From contig DATKZQ010000050.1 in the NCBI GenBank assembly GCA_035527895.1, forward strand, positions 1 to 64,000: a stretch of DNA of 64,000 bases, read 5' to 3'. This document shows, in pieces, positions 17,502 through 25,993 of the stretch; positions within the stretch are counted from its first letter, which is position 1; every line of letters starts with the position of its first letter. The stretch is from JADFWK01 sp035527895. Its GTDB lineage: Bacteria > Desulfobacterota > DSM-4660 > Desulfatiglandales > B25-G16. Both the position numbers and the translations under genes were made by a program. Below the pieces are notes generated by a model. The model had not been told where the DNA came from and made no database searches. It was given only the letters and a program-made list of their open reading frames with translations.

Positions 17502-20135
17502 ATGCGGTTATACCGATGGCTGGCGATCATCCTGATCCTCAGCACCTGCGGCTGCGCAATCAATAAAGGGTTGACCGAGTCCGAAGTTCTTGCTAACTAC
17601 CATCCTCTCTTCTTGACTGCCACCAAGAGTAAAGGGGAGATTCTTACGCAGGAAGGTCTGGAGTACCTTCGCGAAGGTTCCTTCGATAAGTTCCTGGCTT
17701 CCATGCGGGAGGCGCTAACTTTTTACTCCGGCAATGAGGATAAGATCTCCGATGTTTGTCGTCACCTGGGCAAGGCATATCTCGATCGAAACGAATATGA
17801 AAAGGCGATCTCCTATTATAACCAATCGCTATCTTCTGCCAAAACCAGTCGATTACCTGAGGCGATCATCCTGGCGACGGTAGGACTGGCAGATTGCTAC
17901 AAGAAAATCGGGGATACCGATAAGGCCGTAGACATTCTAGCTGGGGCCGCGCAGCTGAATCGTGAGTCCACAAAGGGCGAGCATCCACTCATTGCGCTCA
18001 GCATGGGGCAGAACTTGGCGCAGCAAGGTCGCTTATCCCAGGCATTGGACGTTTTCACCAAGTCACTTCCCAACATCGACAGTTACAAAGACGACAAGCT
18101 CAAACAATCGGTCTACTCCTCCCTGGGCACAACCCTTTTCGGCCTCGGCCGATATCAGGAAGCGATCCCTCATTATCAGAGTGCCCTCGTCCTTGCGCGA
18201 AAAACTTACAATACACCCGATATCGTGGACATCCTCAATAACATCGGATTTTGCCTGTTGTCTTTGAAAAGATACGACGAAGCCGCCATATCCTTCAAAG
18301 AAGGCCTGGGACTCTTGGCTGTTATGAACCTGCAATACCCGGAAAAACAGATGTACGCCAATTATGGCCTCGGACTTTTGCACGAAGAACAACGCCGCAA
18401 TGCCCAAGCATTGCTCTACTACGACACCGCCATCAAGTATATTGAGGAGTTGAGAGGCAGCCTGAATTCGACGGAGTTCCGGTCCCTGTTCCTGGCTAAT
18501 AAAATATCCGTTTATGAACATGCCATCGACATCTTGCTCACGGCAGCTGGGCGGACGCCGGATGATGACGTCCGTCTGGATCCGCGATTTGCTAAGGCGG
18601 GCCTTACTCCCGCGGAAGTCGCTTTCTTCTATGCGGAAAGTACCAAGACTCGATCTTTTCTCGAACTGCTCTCCAAAGCCAGAACGGGTGTCCTCGACGA
18701 GCGGATTCCCCGCGAGCTTGCTGAACAGGAGCGGCGATTGCTCAACACCATTGACTCCATCCAATCTTCCGGGAGCGGCCAGTCAGAAGCACAGCAAGAA
18801 ATACTGAAAAAATCAAAACGCGAACTCGATGAATTGATCACCAAGTTACGGAAAGAGTACCCGGAGTATGCCTCTATCCGCTATCCGGAGCCGGTTATGG
18901 CCGGGAATATTCCGCTGCATGACAATGAGGCACTCCTCGCTTACAAAGTGAACCCCAGGAAAACCTATCTCTGGATCATCGAAAAAGACAAGAAACCGTC
19001 GGCCATCGAAATCGCTGTGAGTCGAGAGGAACTTATCCGGAAAGTCGGGGAATTTCGGAGCGGACTTACAAATCCGAGCCGACTGGACGCTTACAACCCT
19101 GAGAACGGACAAGCCTTGGGCAAGCTCTTGCTGGAAGAGGCGCTCAGCCGGATAGACTCGAACAAAAACATCATCATTACCCTCGATGGCGTTCTGAATA
19201 TGCTTCCTTTCGAGGCATTAACCATTGGTAGAACAAAAAATCCGATTCAGTACCTGGGAGAAGAATATAAGATCAGTTATTACCCATCCGCTTCGGTCAT
19301 GACGACCATGAGACAGTTCAAGAAGAGTCCAAAGTTATCCCAACCTCTTTTTGCACTCGGCGATCCGGTCTATGAGGAATCGGATTTGCGTTACAGTAAG
19401 AGCAAGTCCGACAACATCGTCCTGGCATCAGCCGATCAGACGCCCGGTCTCAATTTGCGCAGCGCCCTGGTCCGCAGCGGCTTCTCGCTGCCTCGTTTGC
19501 CAGAGACCCGTGACGAGGTCCTGCAAATCGGCGCACTCTTCGGATACCAAGCCAATGACTTCAACATCAAGCTCGATATGGATGCCTCTAAGAGCGAACT
19601 GATGAAATCGAATCTCGGCGATTACCGGTTTATCCATTTTGCCACCCACGGCCTTTTGAGCGGCGATATTCCTTATATACTGGAACCCGCACTGGTTCTA
19701 AGCCAGCCGGGAAACCGCAATCCGGAGGACGGCTTCCTCAAGATGAGCGAGATTCTGAAATTCAAACTCAACGCCGATCTCGTTGTCTTATCGGCCTGCA
19801 AGACAGCCTTGGGAAAAGAGGTCGCCGGGGAGGGAATTGTCGGCTTAAGCCGCGCCTTTTTGCTCGCAGGATCTAAAACGGTCATTGTGAGTCTTTGGAG
19901 CGTGGAGTCAAACTCCACGGCTGCTCTGATGAAAAGCTTCTACTCGTATCTAAAACCGGGAAGGTCCAAGGAAGAGGCGCTCCGGCTGGCCAAGATGGAA
20001 TTGAAAAACCAAAGTCTGGCCTCCACTGATCTCAGCCGCGGCGTCAAGATCGTCGCACAGGACAAGAAGATTCAAGCCGGCACCTCCCATCCATTCTTTT
20101 GGGCACCTTTCATCCTGATTGGTGAATGGGAGTAA
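17502..20135 (+). CDS. TPR-CHAT (caspase-like) putative lipoprotein
   Basis: 877 residues. The N-terminus (MRLYRWLAIILILSTCGCA) looks like a lipoprotein or secretion signal. About 60-330 is an array of TPR repeats (e.g. SVYSSLGTTLFGLGRYQEAI, FCLLSLKRYDEAAISFKEG). The C-terminal third is a CHAT domain, a caspase-superfamily peptidase, with His716 in FATHG and Cys766 in VLSACKT as the predicted dyad, then GLSRAFLLAG and VSLWSV. CHAT proteases act in programmed death and in some phage-defence systems. The envelope location here differs from the cytoplasmic CRISPR-linked forms. It is followed by a strong terminator, so the pair is a closed unit. Confidence 0.88.
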   Translation: MRLYRWLAIILILSTCGCAINKGLTESEVLANYHPLFLTATKSKGEILTQEGLEYLREGSFDKFLASMREALTFYSGNEDKISDVCRHLGKAYLDRNEYEKAISYYNQSLSSAKTSRLPEAIILATVGLADCYKKIGDTDKAVDILAGAAQLNRESTKGEHPLIALSMGQNLAQQGRLSQALDVFTKSLPNIDSYKDDKLKQSVYSSLGTTLFGLGRYQEAIPHYQSALVLARKTYNTPDIVDILNNIGFCLLSLKRYDEAAISFKEGLGLLAVMNLQYPEKQMYANYGLGLLHEEQRRNAQALLYYDTAIKYIEELRGSLNSTEFRSLFLANKISVYEHAIDILLTAAGRTPDDDVRLDPRFAKAGLTPAEVAFFYAESTKTRSFLELLSKARTGVLDERIPRELAEQERRLLNTIDSIQSSGSGQSEAQQEILKKSKRELDELITKLRKEYPEYASIRYPEPVMAGNIPLHDNEALLAYKVNPRKTYLWIIEKDKKPSAIEIAVSREELIRKVGEFRSGLTNPSRLDAYNPENGQALGKLLLEEALSRIDSNKNIIITLDGVLNMLPFEALTIGRTKNPIQYLGEEYKISYYPSASVMTTMRQFKKSPKLSQPLFALGDPVYEESDLRYSKSKSDNIVLASADQTPGLNLRSALVRSGFSLPRLPETRDEVLQIGALFGYQANDFNIKLDMDASKSELMKSNLGDYRFIHFATHGLLSGDIPYILEPALVLSQPGNRNPEDGFLKMSEILKFKLNADLVVLSACKTALGKEVAGEGIVGLSRAFLLAGSKTVIVSLWSVESNSTAALMKSFYSYLKPGRSKEEALRLAKMELKNQSLASTDLSRGVKIVAQDKKIQAGTSHPFFWAPFILIGEWE

Positions 20136-20163
20136 CAAAGTTTGCATAACTCAATAGAATTAG

Positions 20164-20196
20164 GCAGGCTCATGGCCATCACGGCCCTGCTTTTTC
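20164..20196 (+). terminator. Intrinsic terminator after the CHAT gene
   Basis: GCAG...GGCC-loop-GGCC...CTGC followed by TTTTT, 29 bp past the CHAT stop codon. Confidence 0.8.
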
Positions 20197-20520
20197 TATT
20201 TTGCAGAGCGCCATTTTCCGGTTAGGCTTCCTACCTGAGTTCCTTTACAGGCTGACCTCCCAGGCATCTGGTGGCCTGGTGCTTCAATTTAAACGCCTTT
20301 TCAGCCAGGGTTTTATCCTCGGCTCCCGCAAGGGTATTCTGGTTTCAAAGAGCGGTTAAGATGAGGGTGTTCTAACAAAGCTCATTTTGTTCCCGATAAG
20401 TAAGTGATAACCTTGAAGAAAGGATAACCAATTGAAATTATATAAAAATCCTCCCTTTTCTTTTGGTTATCACAACCCGTTTTCAATATCCCTGATACAA
20501 CGTATATAGCCAACGTACGT
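20197..20520. other. Intergenic between convergent units
   Basis: 324 bp with no credible frame, between the end of the CHAT unit and the end of the leftward regulatory block. Confidence 0.4.
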
Positions 20521-20784
20521 TTATATATCTTTTACCTTTTCGAGGTGTTCTCTTTCCCATTTCTCTTGTTGTAATCTTGTGAAATAAGAACGCACCATTG
20601 ACGGCCAGGCGCAGACAGTGGGCCGTTTCCCCTGACCTCGATTAAATTCTATGACAACCCCCAGGCGCTTCATCTCAGGCCCGTATCTCTGCCGTAAGGT
20701 TGCAAGCGATATAGCAGGATTCCCTTCCTGGTCCTTGAGCATTTCATGTATCTTTTCCCAACCTATGAGGAGATATTCAGTCAC
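20521..20784 (-). CDS. Small DNA-binding-like protein of the element
   Basis: 87 residues starting with GTG (MTEYLLIGWEKIHEMLKDQ). The segment NPAISLATLRQRYGPEMKRLGVV resembles a winged-helix or helix-turn-helix, and the protein ends in a charged helix. It is the last gene of the leftward block and starts directly after the stop of the 26-residue frame at 20785-20865. Similar short proteins beside integrases are common in this group of bacteria; function is unknown. Confidence 0.6.
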   Translation of the reverse strand: MTEYLLIGWEKIHEMLKDQEGNPAISLATLRQRYGPEMKRLGVVIEFNRGQGKRPTVCAWPSMVRSYFTRLQQEKWEREHLEKVKDI

Positions 20785-20865
20785 TTAGATACCCGTCAGT
20801 TTTGCGAGATCATCCTGGCGAAGGTCCTTAGACAGCCTGAGAAATCGCACACGATTTAAACTCAT
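20785..20865 (-). CDS. 26-residue truncated Xre-type HTH peptide
   Basis: MSLNRVRFLRLSKDLRQDD followed by LAKLTGI and a stop. This is the first helix and turn of a Cro/CI-type helix-turn-helix, cut before the recognition helix. It has a clear GGAGGG ribosome site, and its TAA is directly followed by the GTG of the next gene. It may be a coupling leader peptide or the remains of a regulator fused by a frame break to the downstream gene. Confidence 0.5.
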   Translation of the reverse strand: MSLNRVRFLRLSKDLRQDDLAKLTGI

Positions 20866-21187
20866 GTTCTTGCCCTCCAGTTATTCAAGCCCTTTTTTGT
20901 TTATCTCGTATACCCAATAGCATCTATCCGTTTTAATTGAACGGGGGTACCTTTGGGGGGGCACCACCCGCACGCACAGCAAAAAAACCTATTGTGAAAA
21001 ACTTGCGGGCTCTTGGCCACGTGGTTCACTAGATTGCCGCTTCAGAGATTTCAGGGGGCTAGTCTGGTCCTTTTTTTTAGGTGTCCGATAATTAGCCATT
21101 AGGAAGAGAGCATAATTAGTTTTGCGCAAACGGTATTCTAGAGCGGACTTCAGAGAGCGTCTTCCGAGTCGTTAAAATCTCCTCGAT
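20866..21187. other. Intergenic within the element
   Basis: 322 bp with G and A homopolymer runs. A 36-codon leftward frame at 20989-21099 has no ribosome site, so it is not called. Confidence 0.35.
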
Positions 21188-21355
21188 TTAACCTTGTTCT
21201 CGCTCCAAAATCAACCTGTCGGGTATCGCTTTGTCCTTGGGGATGTAAAGAGATCCCTTCACTTCGTTTTCATCGGAGTACACGATAAGACGTTGATAGT
21301 TGTCTGTTTCCCCCTTGGATCGAAACTCTCCTTTGACTTCTCTACTTACATCCAT
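21188..21355 (-). CDS. 55-residue conserved-looking small protein
   Basis: MDVSREVKGEFRSKGETDNY, then a segment with VYSDENEVKGSLYIPK and a charged end. A strong GAGGAGG ribosome site sits 6 bases before the ATG. Alternating hydrophobic/charged strands suggest a small beta-rich domain. It has the codon phasing and spacing of its leftward neighbours, so I take it as real despite its size. Function unknown. Confidence 0.6.
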   Translation of the reverse strand: MDVSREVKGEFRSKGETDNYQRLIVYSDENEVKGSLYIPKDKAIPDRLILEREQG

Positions 21356-21405
21356 AGGTTGCCTCCTCTAGTGGCATTTCTTAAAATAAAATCCCATGAA
21401 AAGTG

Positions 21406-21624
21406 TTAGCCTATATATCCATCAACGAAGGTAAGAGAGCCTAACACTTCCCTTCTCCTATCCCTAAAGCGACTTTCCTTAGCAATGATCGGGTTCTTTT
21501 CTGACAAAACCAAAATAGCCCATATCTCATCTATTTTATTCCCTTTTGCCCTGTGTTCGGCCAATGAGGCTAATCGACCTTTGATCTTTGATTCTCGACT
21601 GAAAAACTCCCACCTAAACGGCAT
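21406..21624 (-). CDS. Hypothetical small basic protein
   Basis: 72 residues rich in Arg/Lys (RESKIKGRLASLAEHRAKGN, then RFRDRRREVLGSL). No domain is recognised. Its ATG overlaps the end of the upstream gene by 11 bp, which indicates translational coupling in the leftward block. Confidence 0.5.
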   Translation of the reverse strand: MPFRWEFFSRESKIKGRLASLAEHRAKGNKIDEIWAILVLSEKNPIIAKESRFRDRRREVLGSLTFVDGYIG

Positions 21625-21841
21625 TTTCTAACAAATTCTCGATATGCCCGAGACCTTTTCTGCCCGGATCTTTACCCAGGCGAAAGGGGTATAGCGGGCA
21701 TAGGGGAGACGCGCACTCTTTTACTTCACCTATCTGCCAATTCATACACTCGAGGCAATGAGCCCTTATTGCAGACAAAGGTGTAAGATTTACAGTCTTT
21801 GTCCTCCCTGATTTAATTCTTATTTTGTGTTTTACCGACAT
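21614..21841 (-). CDS. Four-cysteine zinc-binding-like protein
   Basis: 75 residues. The motif AIRAHCLECMNW with a second pair in KECASPLCPLYPFRLGK gives four Cys (C-x2-C, then C-x4-C) and the CPLYP[FY]R end, a pattern I associate with short proteins of integrated elements. It probably binds zinc. Its 3' end overlaps the next gene. Confidence 0.6.
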   Translation of the reverse strand: MSVKHKIRIKSGRTKTVNLTPLSAIRAHCLECMNWQIGEVKECASPLCPLYPFRLGKDPGRKGLGHIENLLENAV

Positions 21842-21889
21842 CTCCCTATCAGATTATGAACCGAAGTTGCATATTCCTAGGTTAAACTC

Positions 21890-22546
21890 TTAGACATCAG
21901 CTCCCTTTTTCAATTCTTCTGCCTGTCTCCGGAGCTTGGCTATTTGCTCTTGCTCCTTTTTTTCATCCACTATTATACCGCCTGCGGATTTCGGCTTTAA
22001 GACCATATTGAGCGCCCACTCACGCACTGCACCCACCCTCTTTTCCTCATTGGAAATAGAAGAAGGGGGAAGCGAATCGCTTCCTTTGTTTGTTACACTT
22101 CTTTTTGTTAATTTCTTCTTGTTAGGGTGTCTCTGGTGATAGGGTTTTTTTTGCACTGATGACAGGGTTAGCCCTGTCTCTGGTGACAGACTTAAACCCT
22201 GTCTCTGGTGATAGGGTTTTTTTCCCTTCAAGTTCTCTAGAACCCTTGTCATTTCTTGCTCTCCGCCATCCTCCAACAGAAAACGATACCGACAGCTATG
22301 TTTGCGCCCTACCTCGGCCGACCAGTCAATAAGACCAAGGCTAACAAGAACTCGCCTTGCTCGGTATATCGTGGCCTCTGAAACCCCTAACCCCTCAGCA
22401 AGCGTGGATACACTTGGGAAGCACTGTCTCGACTTTCTATTTCGATGCCTTTTCAATCTGATATAGACTTCCCTTTCCATCGGCCTCAATGCGAGGCTAT
22501 CAATAACGGCATTCTCCACTTGGGTATATGGTAACCTTTCACCCAT
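21890..22546 (-). CDS. Winged-HTH, replication-initiator-like protein
   Basis: 218 residues. The N-terminal half (about 1-95) is a helix-turn-helix domain of the HTH_36/phage-O type: LPYTQVENAVIDSLALRPME, then FPSVSTLAEGLGVSEATIYR and RRVLVSLGLI. The centre holds two copies of KKPYHQRQ/KKPYHQRH encoded by DNA direct repeats (22129-22225). A charged coiled-coil tail follows. By analogy with lambda O, an initiator that binds iterons within its own gene, this could be the element's replication protein; that is inference. Confidence 0.6.
   Translation of the reverse strand: MGERLPYTQVENAVIDSLALRPMEREVYIRLKRHRNRKSRQCFPSVSTLAEGLGVSEATIYRARRVLVSLGLIDWSAEVGRKHSCRYRFLLEDGGEQEMTRVLENLKGKKPYHQRQGLSLSPETGLTLSSVQKKPYHQRHPNKKKLTKRSVTNKGSDSLPPSSISNEEKRVGAVREWALNMVLKPKSAGGIIVDEKKEQEQIAKLRRQAEELKKGADV
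22129..22225 (+). repeat. Iteron-like repeats inside the initiator-like gene
   Basis: GTCTCTGGTGA occurs at 22129, 22176 and 22201; the first and third continue as TAGGGTTTTTTT. An imperfect palindrome (GACAGGG-TTAG-CCCTGTC) covers about 22161-22178. The repeats produce the duplicated KKPYHQR peptide. Layout suits an origin of replication or a structured regulatory RNA. Confidence 0.6.
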
Positions 22547-22569
22547 TAGCTCATATCAGACTGTTTCCG

Positions 22570-22755
22570 TTATGCGGCTTCATTCTGCCTTTTGAGCCAG
22601 GCCATTACCTCAGACTCGACAAATCGGATATACTTCCCCACTTTAACCCTCGGTATTGCCTCCGGTCCGGTCTGCCGTGTCTTGCCGTACACCCAAGATT
22701 TCGGAACCTTGAGCGTCTCGGCAAGTTCATCAATGGTTATTAGGTTTTCCTGCAT
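22570..22755 (-). CDS. AlpA/excisionase-like HTH protein
   Basis: 61 residues: LITIDELAETLKVPKSWVYG, then PRVKVGKYIRFVESEVMAWL. This is the MerR-like winged helix of AlpA/Xis proteins, which bend DNA during excision or activate element genes. GGAGGATG lies upstream of the ATG. It is the first gene of the leftward block and partners naturally with the integrase. Confidence 0.85.
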   Translation of the reverse strand: MQENLITIDELAETLKVPKSWVYGKTRQTGPEAIPRVKVGKYIRFVESEVMAWLKRQNEAA

Positions 22756-22794
22756 GAAACATCCTCCATTAGAAAAGATTTAAACATAAAGAAA

Positions 22795-22826
22795 CCCATC
22801 TCAATGAAACCTCATTGAAGATGGGC
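22795..22826 (-). terminator. Terminator after the Zn-ribbon gene
   Basis: A 13-14 bp stem (CCCATCT...AATGA with TCATTG...AGATGGG on opposite sides of a 4-nt loop) is followed on the minus strand by TTTCTTT. It ends the 22939-23787 gene before the AlpA-like gene. Confidence 0.6.
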
Positions 22827-22938
22827 CAAGTCTATCAGGGAAGAAAAGACTAAATCAAGAAAAATGAAGTCTTTTCAATATGTTATGTCCCCTAATTTTT
22901 AAGGGACAGGATAGATTTGAGGGACATGTTCAGGGTGG

Positions 22939-23787
22939 TCAATAATATTTAACAGGGTCTTCGTCTCTTTGTTTTTGTTTCTTAATTCGTTCAAATGTTT
23001 TACGGCAATCATCAGAGTAACATCTTTGCCGCTTTATATCTTTGGCGATAAAAAACTTGTGACAATAAGGACATTTCTTCAACTTTCTCCGGTCATTGTG
23101 GAGTAAGAATTCAGTTAAGCTATAGCCAATGATCCATTCTAAGAAGGATAAGAATTTTCCACGCAGATCGTCAGTCTCTTCAGGAAAAACAAGACTTAGA
23201 TCCCAACCTAGTGCCTCTGTGAGCCTTTCTTTGAAAAATAATTTTGATTTAACCTCAGTGATCAAAATTATCTTGCCGATATTTGAGTAAGCATTTCTTA
23301 ACAAGCGATCCAGACCACTTATCTTTGAGTACTCCAAGCCCTCGACAAGGCCAGAAAAAATATTCACAAAATAAAGGCGCCCACATTCGTAGCAATTAAT
23401 CCTTTTTGGACCTTTAAACTTATCTTCGCCAAGTTTTATCCTCGACCACTTCTTGAAGCATCCCTCTTCACAATATTCGTTGCGGTATCCAAACATAGCT
23501 TCATATGCTATTAGATATGAGAAAATACCCCAATCGGCTCTCTTATTATAGTAGGGCTCATAATATTCATAATAGACATCGTCCTCTTGCTTTGGGGGTT
23601 GGCCATACTCTGAAAGATTTTCCATATGCCCGAGGATATCTTTAATCCGTTCCAGAACACTTTCTTTGGAAGTAGTCGACCAATCGGGAGCAGTATATCG
23701 GCATACCTCTTGAAATATCTCGTAAAGATTTTCTGGATTGTGACTTAAAGAATAATTTGCATAAATGAGGAACAGATTCTCTAACAT
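22939..23787 (-). CDS. Hypothetical protein with C-terminal zinc ribbon
   Basis: 282 residues. The first ~225 are acidic and mostly helical, with a DDVYYEYYEPYYNKR segment and a CxxC (NCYECGRLYF) near 137. The C-terminus KKCPYCHKFFIAKDIKRQRC...DDCRKTFERIKKQ is a four-Cys zinc ribbon of the CGNR-like type found at the end of putative RNA- or DNA-binding regulators. AT-rich, with its own terminator. No function is assigned. Confidence 0.6.
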   Translation of the reverse strand: MLENLFLIYANYSLSHNPENLYEIFQEVCRYTAPDWSTTSKESVLERIKDILGHMENLSEYGQPPKQEDDVYYEYYEPYYNKRADWGIFSYLIAYEAMFGYRNEYCEEGCFKKWSRIKLGEDKFKGPKRINCYECGRLYFVNIFSGLVEGLEYSKISGLDRLLRNAYSNIGKIILITEVKSKLFFKERLTEALGWDLSLVFPEETDDLRGKFLSFLEWIIGYSLTEFLLHNDRRKLKKCPYCHKFFIAKDIKRQRCYSDDCRKTFERIKKQKQRDEDPVKYY

Positions 23788-24147
23788 CTCCTGCCTCCTG
23801 TAGCGGCCCTGAGGAGAGTCCGGGGAAACCGGCCAGGATATCCGGCTTATCGGGGGATCCTCCCTATCTCCGGAAATTAATCTATTCTAACCCTTGTGTT
23901 TTGAAGTATCAAGCCAGCAAATCAAAGATCCTTGGAGAATATTCTGGTGGGCAATCTGTCAACAGCTGTCACTCATTCACTCAAAAAGATTGCAGTGGGG
24001 AATCGAGGGACTGCGAAAATATTAATTGCCGATCTTCCACTATCTATAATCTAGTGATAGGTTGCGGAACGAAGAATAATAGAGAAAGGATATCAAAGCA
24101 AAATGGCTTATGAGCAAATTCTTTGGCTTTCATGCTTCTTGTGATAT
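23788..24147. other. Intergenic, divergent promoter region
   Basis: 360 bp between the leftward Zn-ribbon gene and the rightward DUF2284 gene. A Cys-rich open frame at 23901-24113 starts with TTG without a ribosome site and is not called. Confidence 0.4.
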
Positions 24148-24861
24148 ATGGAATCCATGATCAAAATAGTGCCAAGTGTCAGACATTCTTTCCAAATTGC
24201 TTATAACACCATAAAGGGCAATACATATCCTCTTGAACTGGGCTACGCGCTCTTATCTAAGAAGCTTGTTCCCACTAATAGGGAATTTACCACAAATTCA
24301 TGCATCCGAGGCTGCCGACTCTATGGTCGTAATGGAGGTTGCCCGCCATTCTCACCAAGTTTTTCTGAAATAGGTGGAAGCGAGATTTTGGTCCTTTATG
24401 CCAAAATAAGTACCAGTTATTACCCTCATCGTATACTTCATGGGTCTTATTACATCAGATGGGTCTTCGTCGAGACAATCCTGAGCCCCTTTGCAAACCG
24501 GTTGGGCAGGAGGATTTCCAAAACCTTATGTGGATACTTCATAAGTTCTGGCCATTGTTCTGCTTGTCGGCCCAGGCGTTGCGCAGTGAAAGATGGAAAA
24601 AATTGCCGCAACTCGTCAGAACGGACTTATTCTTTGGAATCGACTGGAGTCTTAGTAACTAAGTTGATGGAAGAGTGTTTTGACATAGAGCTGCAATGGT
24701 GGCGCAAGGGAGAACCTTCTTATATTCCGGGTTTTATGGTAAAAGTTGTGGGAGTGACTATGGATAAAGCTTGTAGCTCTGCGGTAACACTGGAAGTTAT
24801 ATTGGAAGCTATGAGAGAGGACAGGGCAGTTATCTTTGATGATAATAATATTGAGCTTTGA
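24148..24861 (+). CDS. DUF2284-family metal-binding protein
   Basis: 237 residues. N-terminal CIRGCRLYGRNGGCPPFSPS and C-terminal CSACRPRRCAVKDGKNCRNSS give the cysteine pattern of DUF2284, proteins predicted to bind a metal or FeS cluster. A later FDIELQWWRKGE segment is typical. It converges on the radical SAM gene with a 28-bp gap. DUF2284 genes commonly neighbour radical SAM or corrinoid enzymes, but the biochemical role is unknown. ATG at 24157 is an alternative start. Confidence 0.75.
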   Translation: MESMIKIVPSVRHSFQIAYNTIKGNTYPLELGYALLSKKLVPTNREFTTNSCIRGCRLYGRNGGCPPFSPSFSEIGGSEILVLYAKISTSYYPHRILHGSYYIRWVFVETILSPFANRLGRRISKTLCGYFISSGHCSACRPRRCAVKDGKNCRNSSERTYSLESTGVLVTKLMEECFDIELQWWRKGEPSYIPGFMVKVVGVTMDKACSSAVTLEVILEAMREDRAVIFDDNNIEL

Positions 24862-24889
24862 ATTTTTTTGAAGCGTGCTTTTTCCAGAC

Positions 24890-25993
24890 TCATTTGAATC
24901 GTAAGGCCGATAGTCCTAAATCTACAAAAGATATTTCTTCTTTCTTGGGGCAGGCGGGATCTGGACCTTTGTAAATATCTCCTCTTGCGATATGCCTCTG
25001 CGCGGCGCACCGTCCAAAGCACTTATTCAAATCTCGGCAGACCTGACAGGGGCCAGTGATGTTCTTGTAGTTAAATTCGCGCAGTGATTGAAAACCATTT
25101 TGCCATATGAATGCCAAGCTTTTTTGGTAGATATTTCCAGCAATAAAATCTGAGGCGTTTTTGAAGCCTGGGCAAGGCAACACTTCCCCTGTAGGCGCTA
25201 TTGTGCAAGTGCAAAGACCAGCCTTACATTGGTGGGGTTTTATGCCTGGGTCATATAAAGAAAGGAAATCCATTGGACAGCCAGTGCGAATATTTAGTTT
25301 GGGATGCTTTTCCATTAGCTGGAGCACTGAGTGCAGTAAATCCTCAAATTGATTAGAGGTAAGCTCCAGCCAGTCTCGATTTTCTTTGCCTCGTCCCTGA
25401 GGCACAAATCTCAGCAGAGCAAACTCATCTATCCCAAGTGTTAGACAAAGCTTAGCCAATTCTGGCAGTTCGAGGAAGTTGGGTTTCATTGGAACGAAGT
25501 GAACCCCAGTCCATATACCGACCGCTTTGGTATTCTTGATCCCTTCAGTAGTCAAGCTATGGGTGCCACTAACACCAACTATTTTCTGATGTGTTTCTGG
25601 TGTAGCGCCTTGAAGATTGAAAATGACTTTATTGACACCATGCTCCTTCAATAATTCTGCCTCGGAGAGAGTAATGCTGCTGAAAGCTCGCTGATCAGCA
25701 GAAAGAATGCCTGAAGTATATAGACGAATATCGAGGTTTAGGCTGACTGCATAATCACAAAGTTCATACAGGAATGGATAAGTTAAAGGCTCGCCACCTG
25801 ATATCTCAAGAATAGCACCACCAAGCTCGGTGAATTCCTGAACAACATTCTTAGCAGTTGAAATGGGCATTTGGTAACAGGTTTCTTTCCCTACCTTCAC
25901 ACTGCAACTCGAACAATGTCGGCATTCCATAGGACAAGAATTGGTAACTTCTAGACATAATTCTTTTAGTATAAAGGGCATAGTCGTCATCAT
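24890..25993 (-). CDS. Radical SAM/SPASM protein
   Basis: 367 residues from the ATG at 25993, chosen because it overlaps the upstream TGA as ATGATGA. The SAM cluster is C20-x3-C24-x2-C27 (CPMECRHC), then SGGEPL. The C-terminal SPASM-type cysteines are CKAGLCTC, LPCPGF and CQVCRDLNKCFGRC. SPASM enzymes modify peptides or proteins, build cofactors, or oxidise alcohol side chains. No clear precursor peptide is adjacent. It is translationally coupled to the Dcd-like gene, which argues that they work together. Confidence 0.88.
   Translation of the reverse strand: MMTTMPFILKELCLEVTNSCPMECRHCSSCSVKVGKETCYQMPISTAKNVVQEFTELGGAILEISGGEPLTYPFLYELCDYAVSLNLDIRLYTSGILSADQRAFSSITLSEAELLKEHGVNKVIFNLQGATPETHQKIVGVSGTHSLTTEGIKNTKAVGIWTGVHFVPMKPNFLELPELAKLCLTLGIDEFALLRFVPQGRGKENRDWLELTSNQFEDLLHSVLQLMEKHPKLNIRTGCPMDFLSLYDPGIKPHQCKAGLCTCTIAPTGEVLPCPGFKNASDFIAGNIYQKSLAFIWQNGFQSLREFNYKNITGPCQVCRDLNKCFGRCAAQRHIARGDIYKGPDPACPKKEEISFVDLGLSALRFK

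Noticed and set aside
18063..18764. 233-codon leftward frame
   Set aside because: Shadow of the TPR region of the CHAT gene; the + frame has clear TPR repeats.
20989..21099. 36-codon basic leftward frame inside the element
   Set aside because: No Shine-Dalgarno sequence and no conserved feature; too short to separate from chance.
22129..22225. Short CRISPR-like array
   Set aside because: Three imperfect repeats with unequal spacing inside a coding frame and no cas genes; no CRISPR array is seen anywhere in the window.
23901..24113. Cys-rich 70-codon frame as a possible peptide precursor for the radical SAM enzyme
   Set aside because: TTG start without a ribosome site, opposite strand to the enzyme, no leader/core pattern. 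Conservation in relatives would be needed to revive it.
24890..25993. Radical SAM gene as a prokaryotic viperin
   Set aside because: It has a Cys-rich SPASM C-terminus, which viperins lack, and no nucleotide-kinase partner; a peptide or protein-modifying type fits better.
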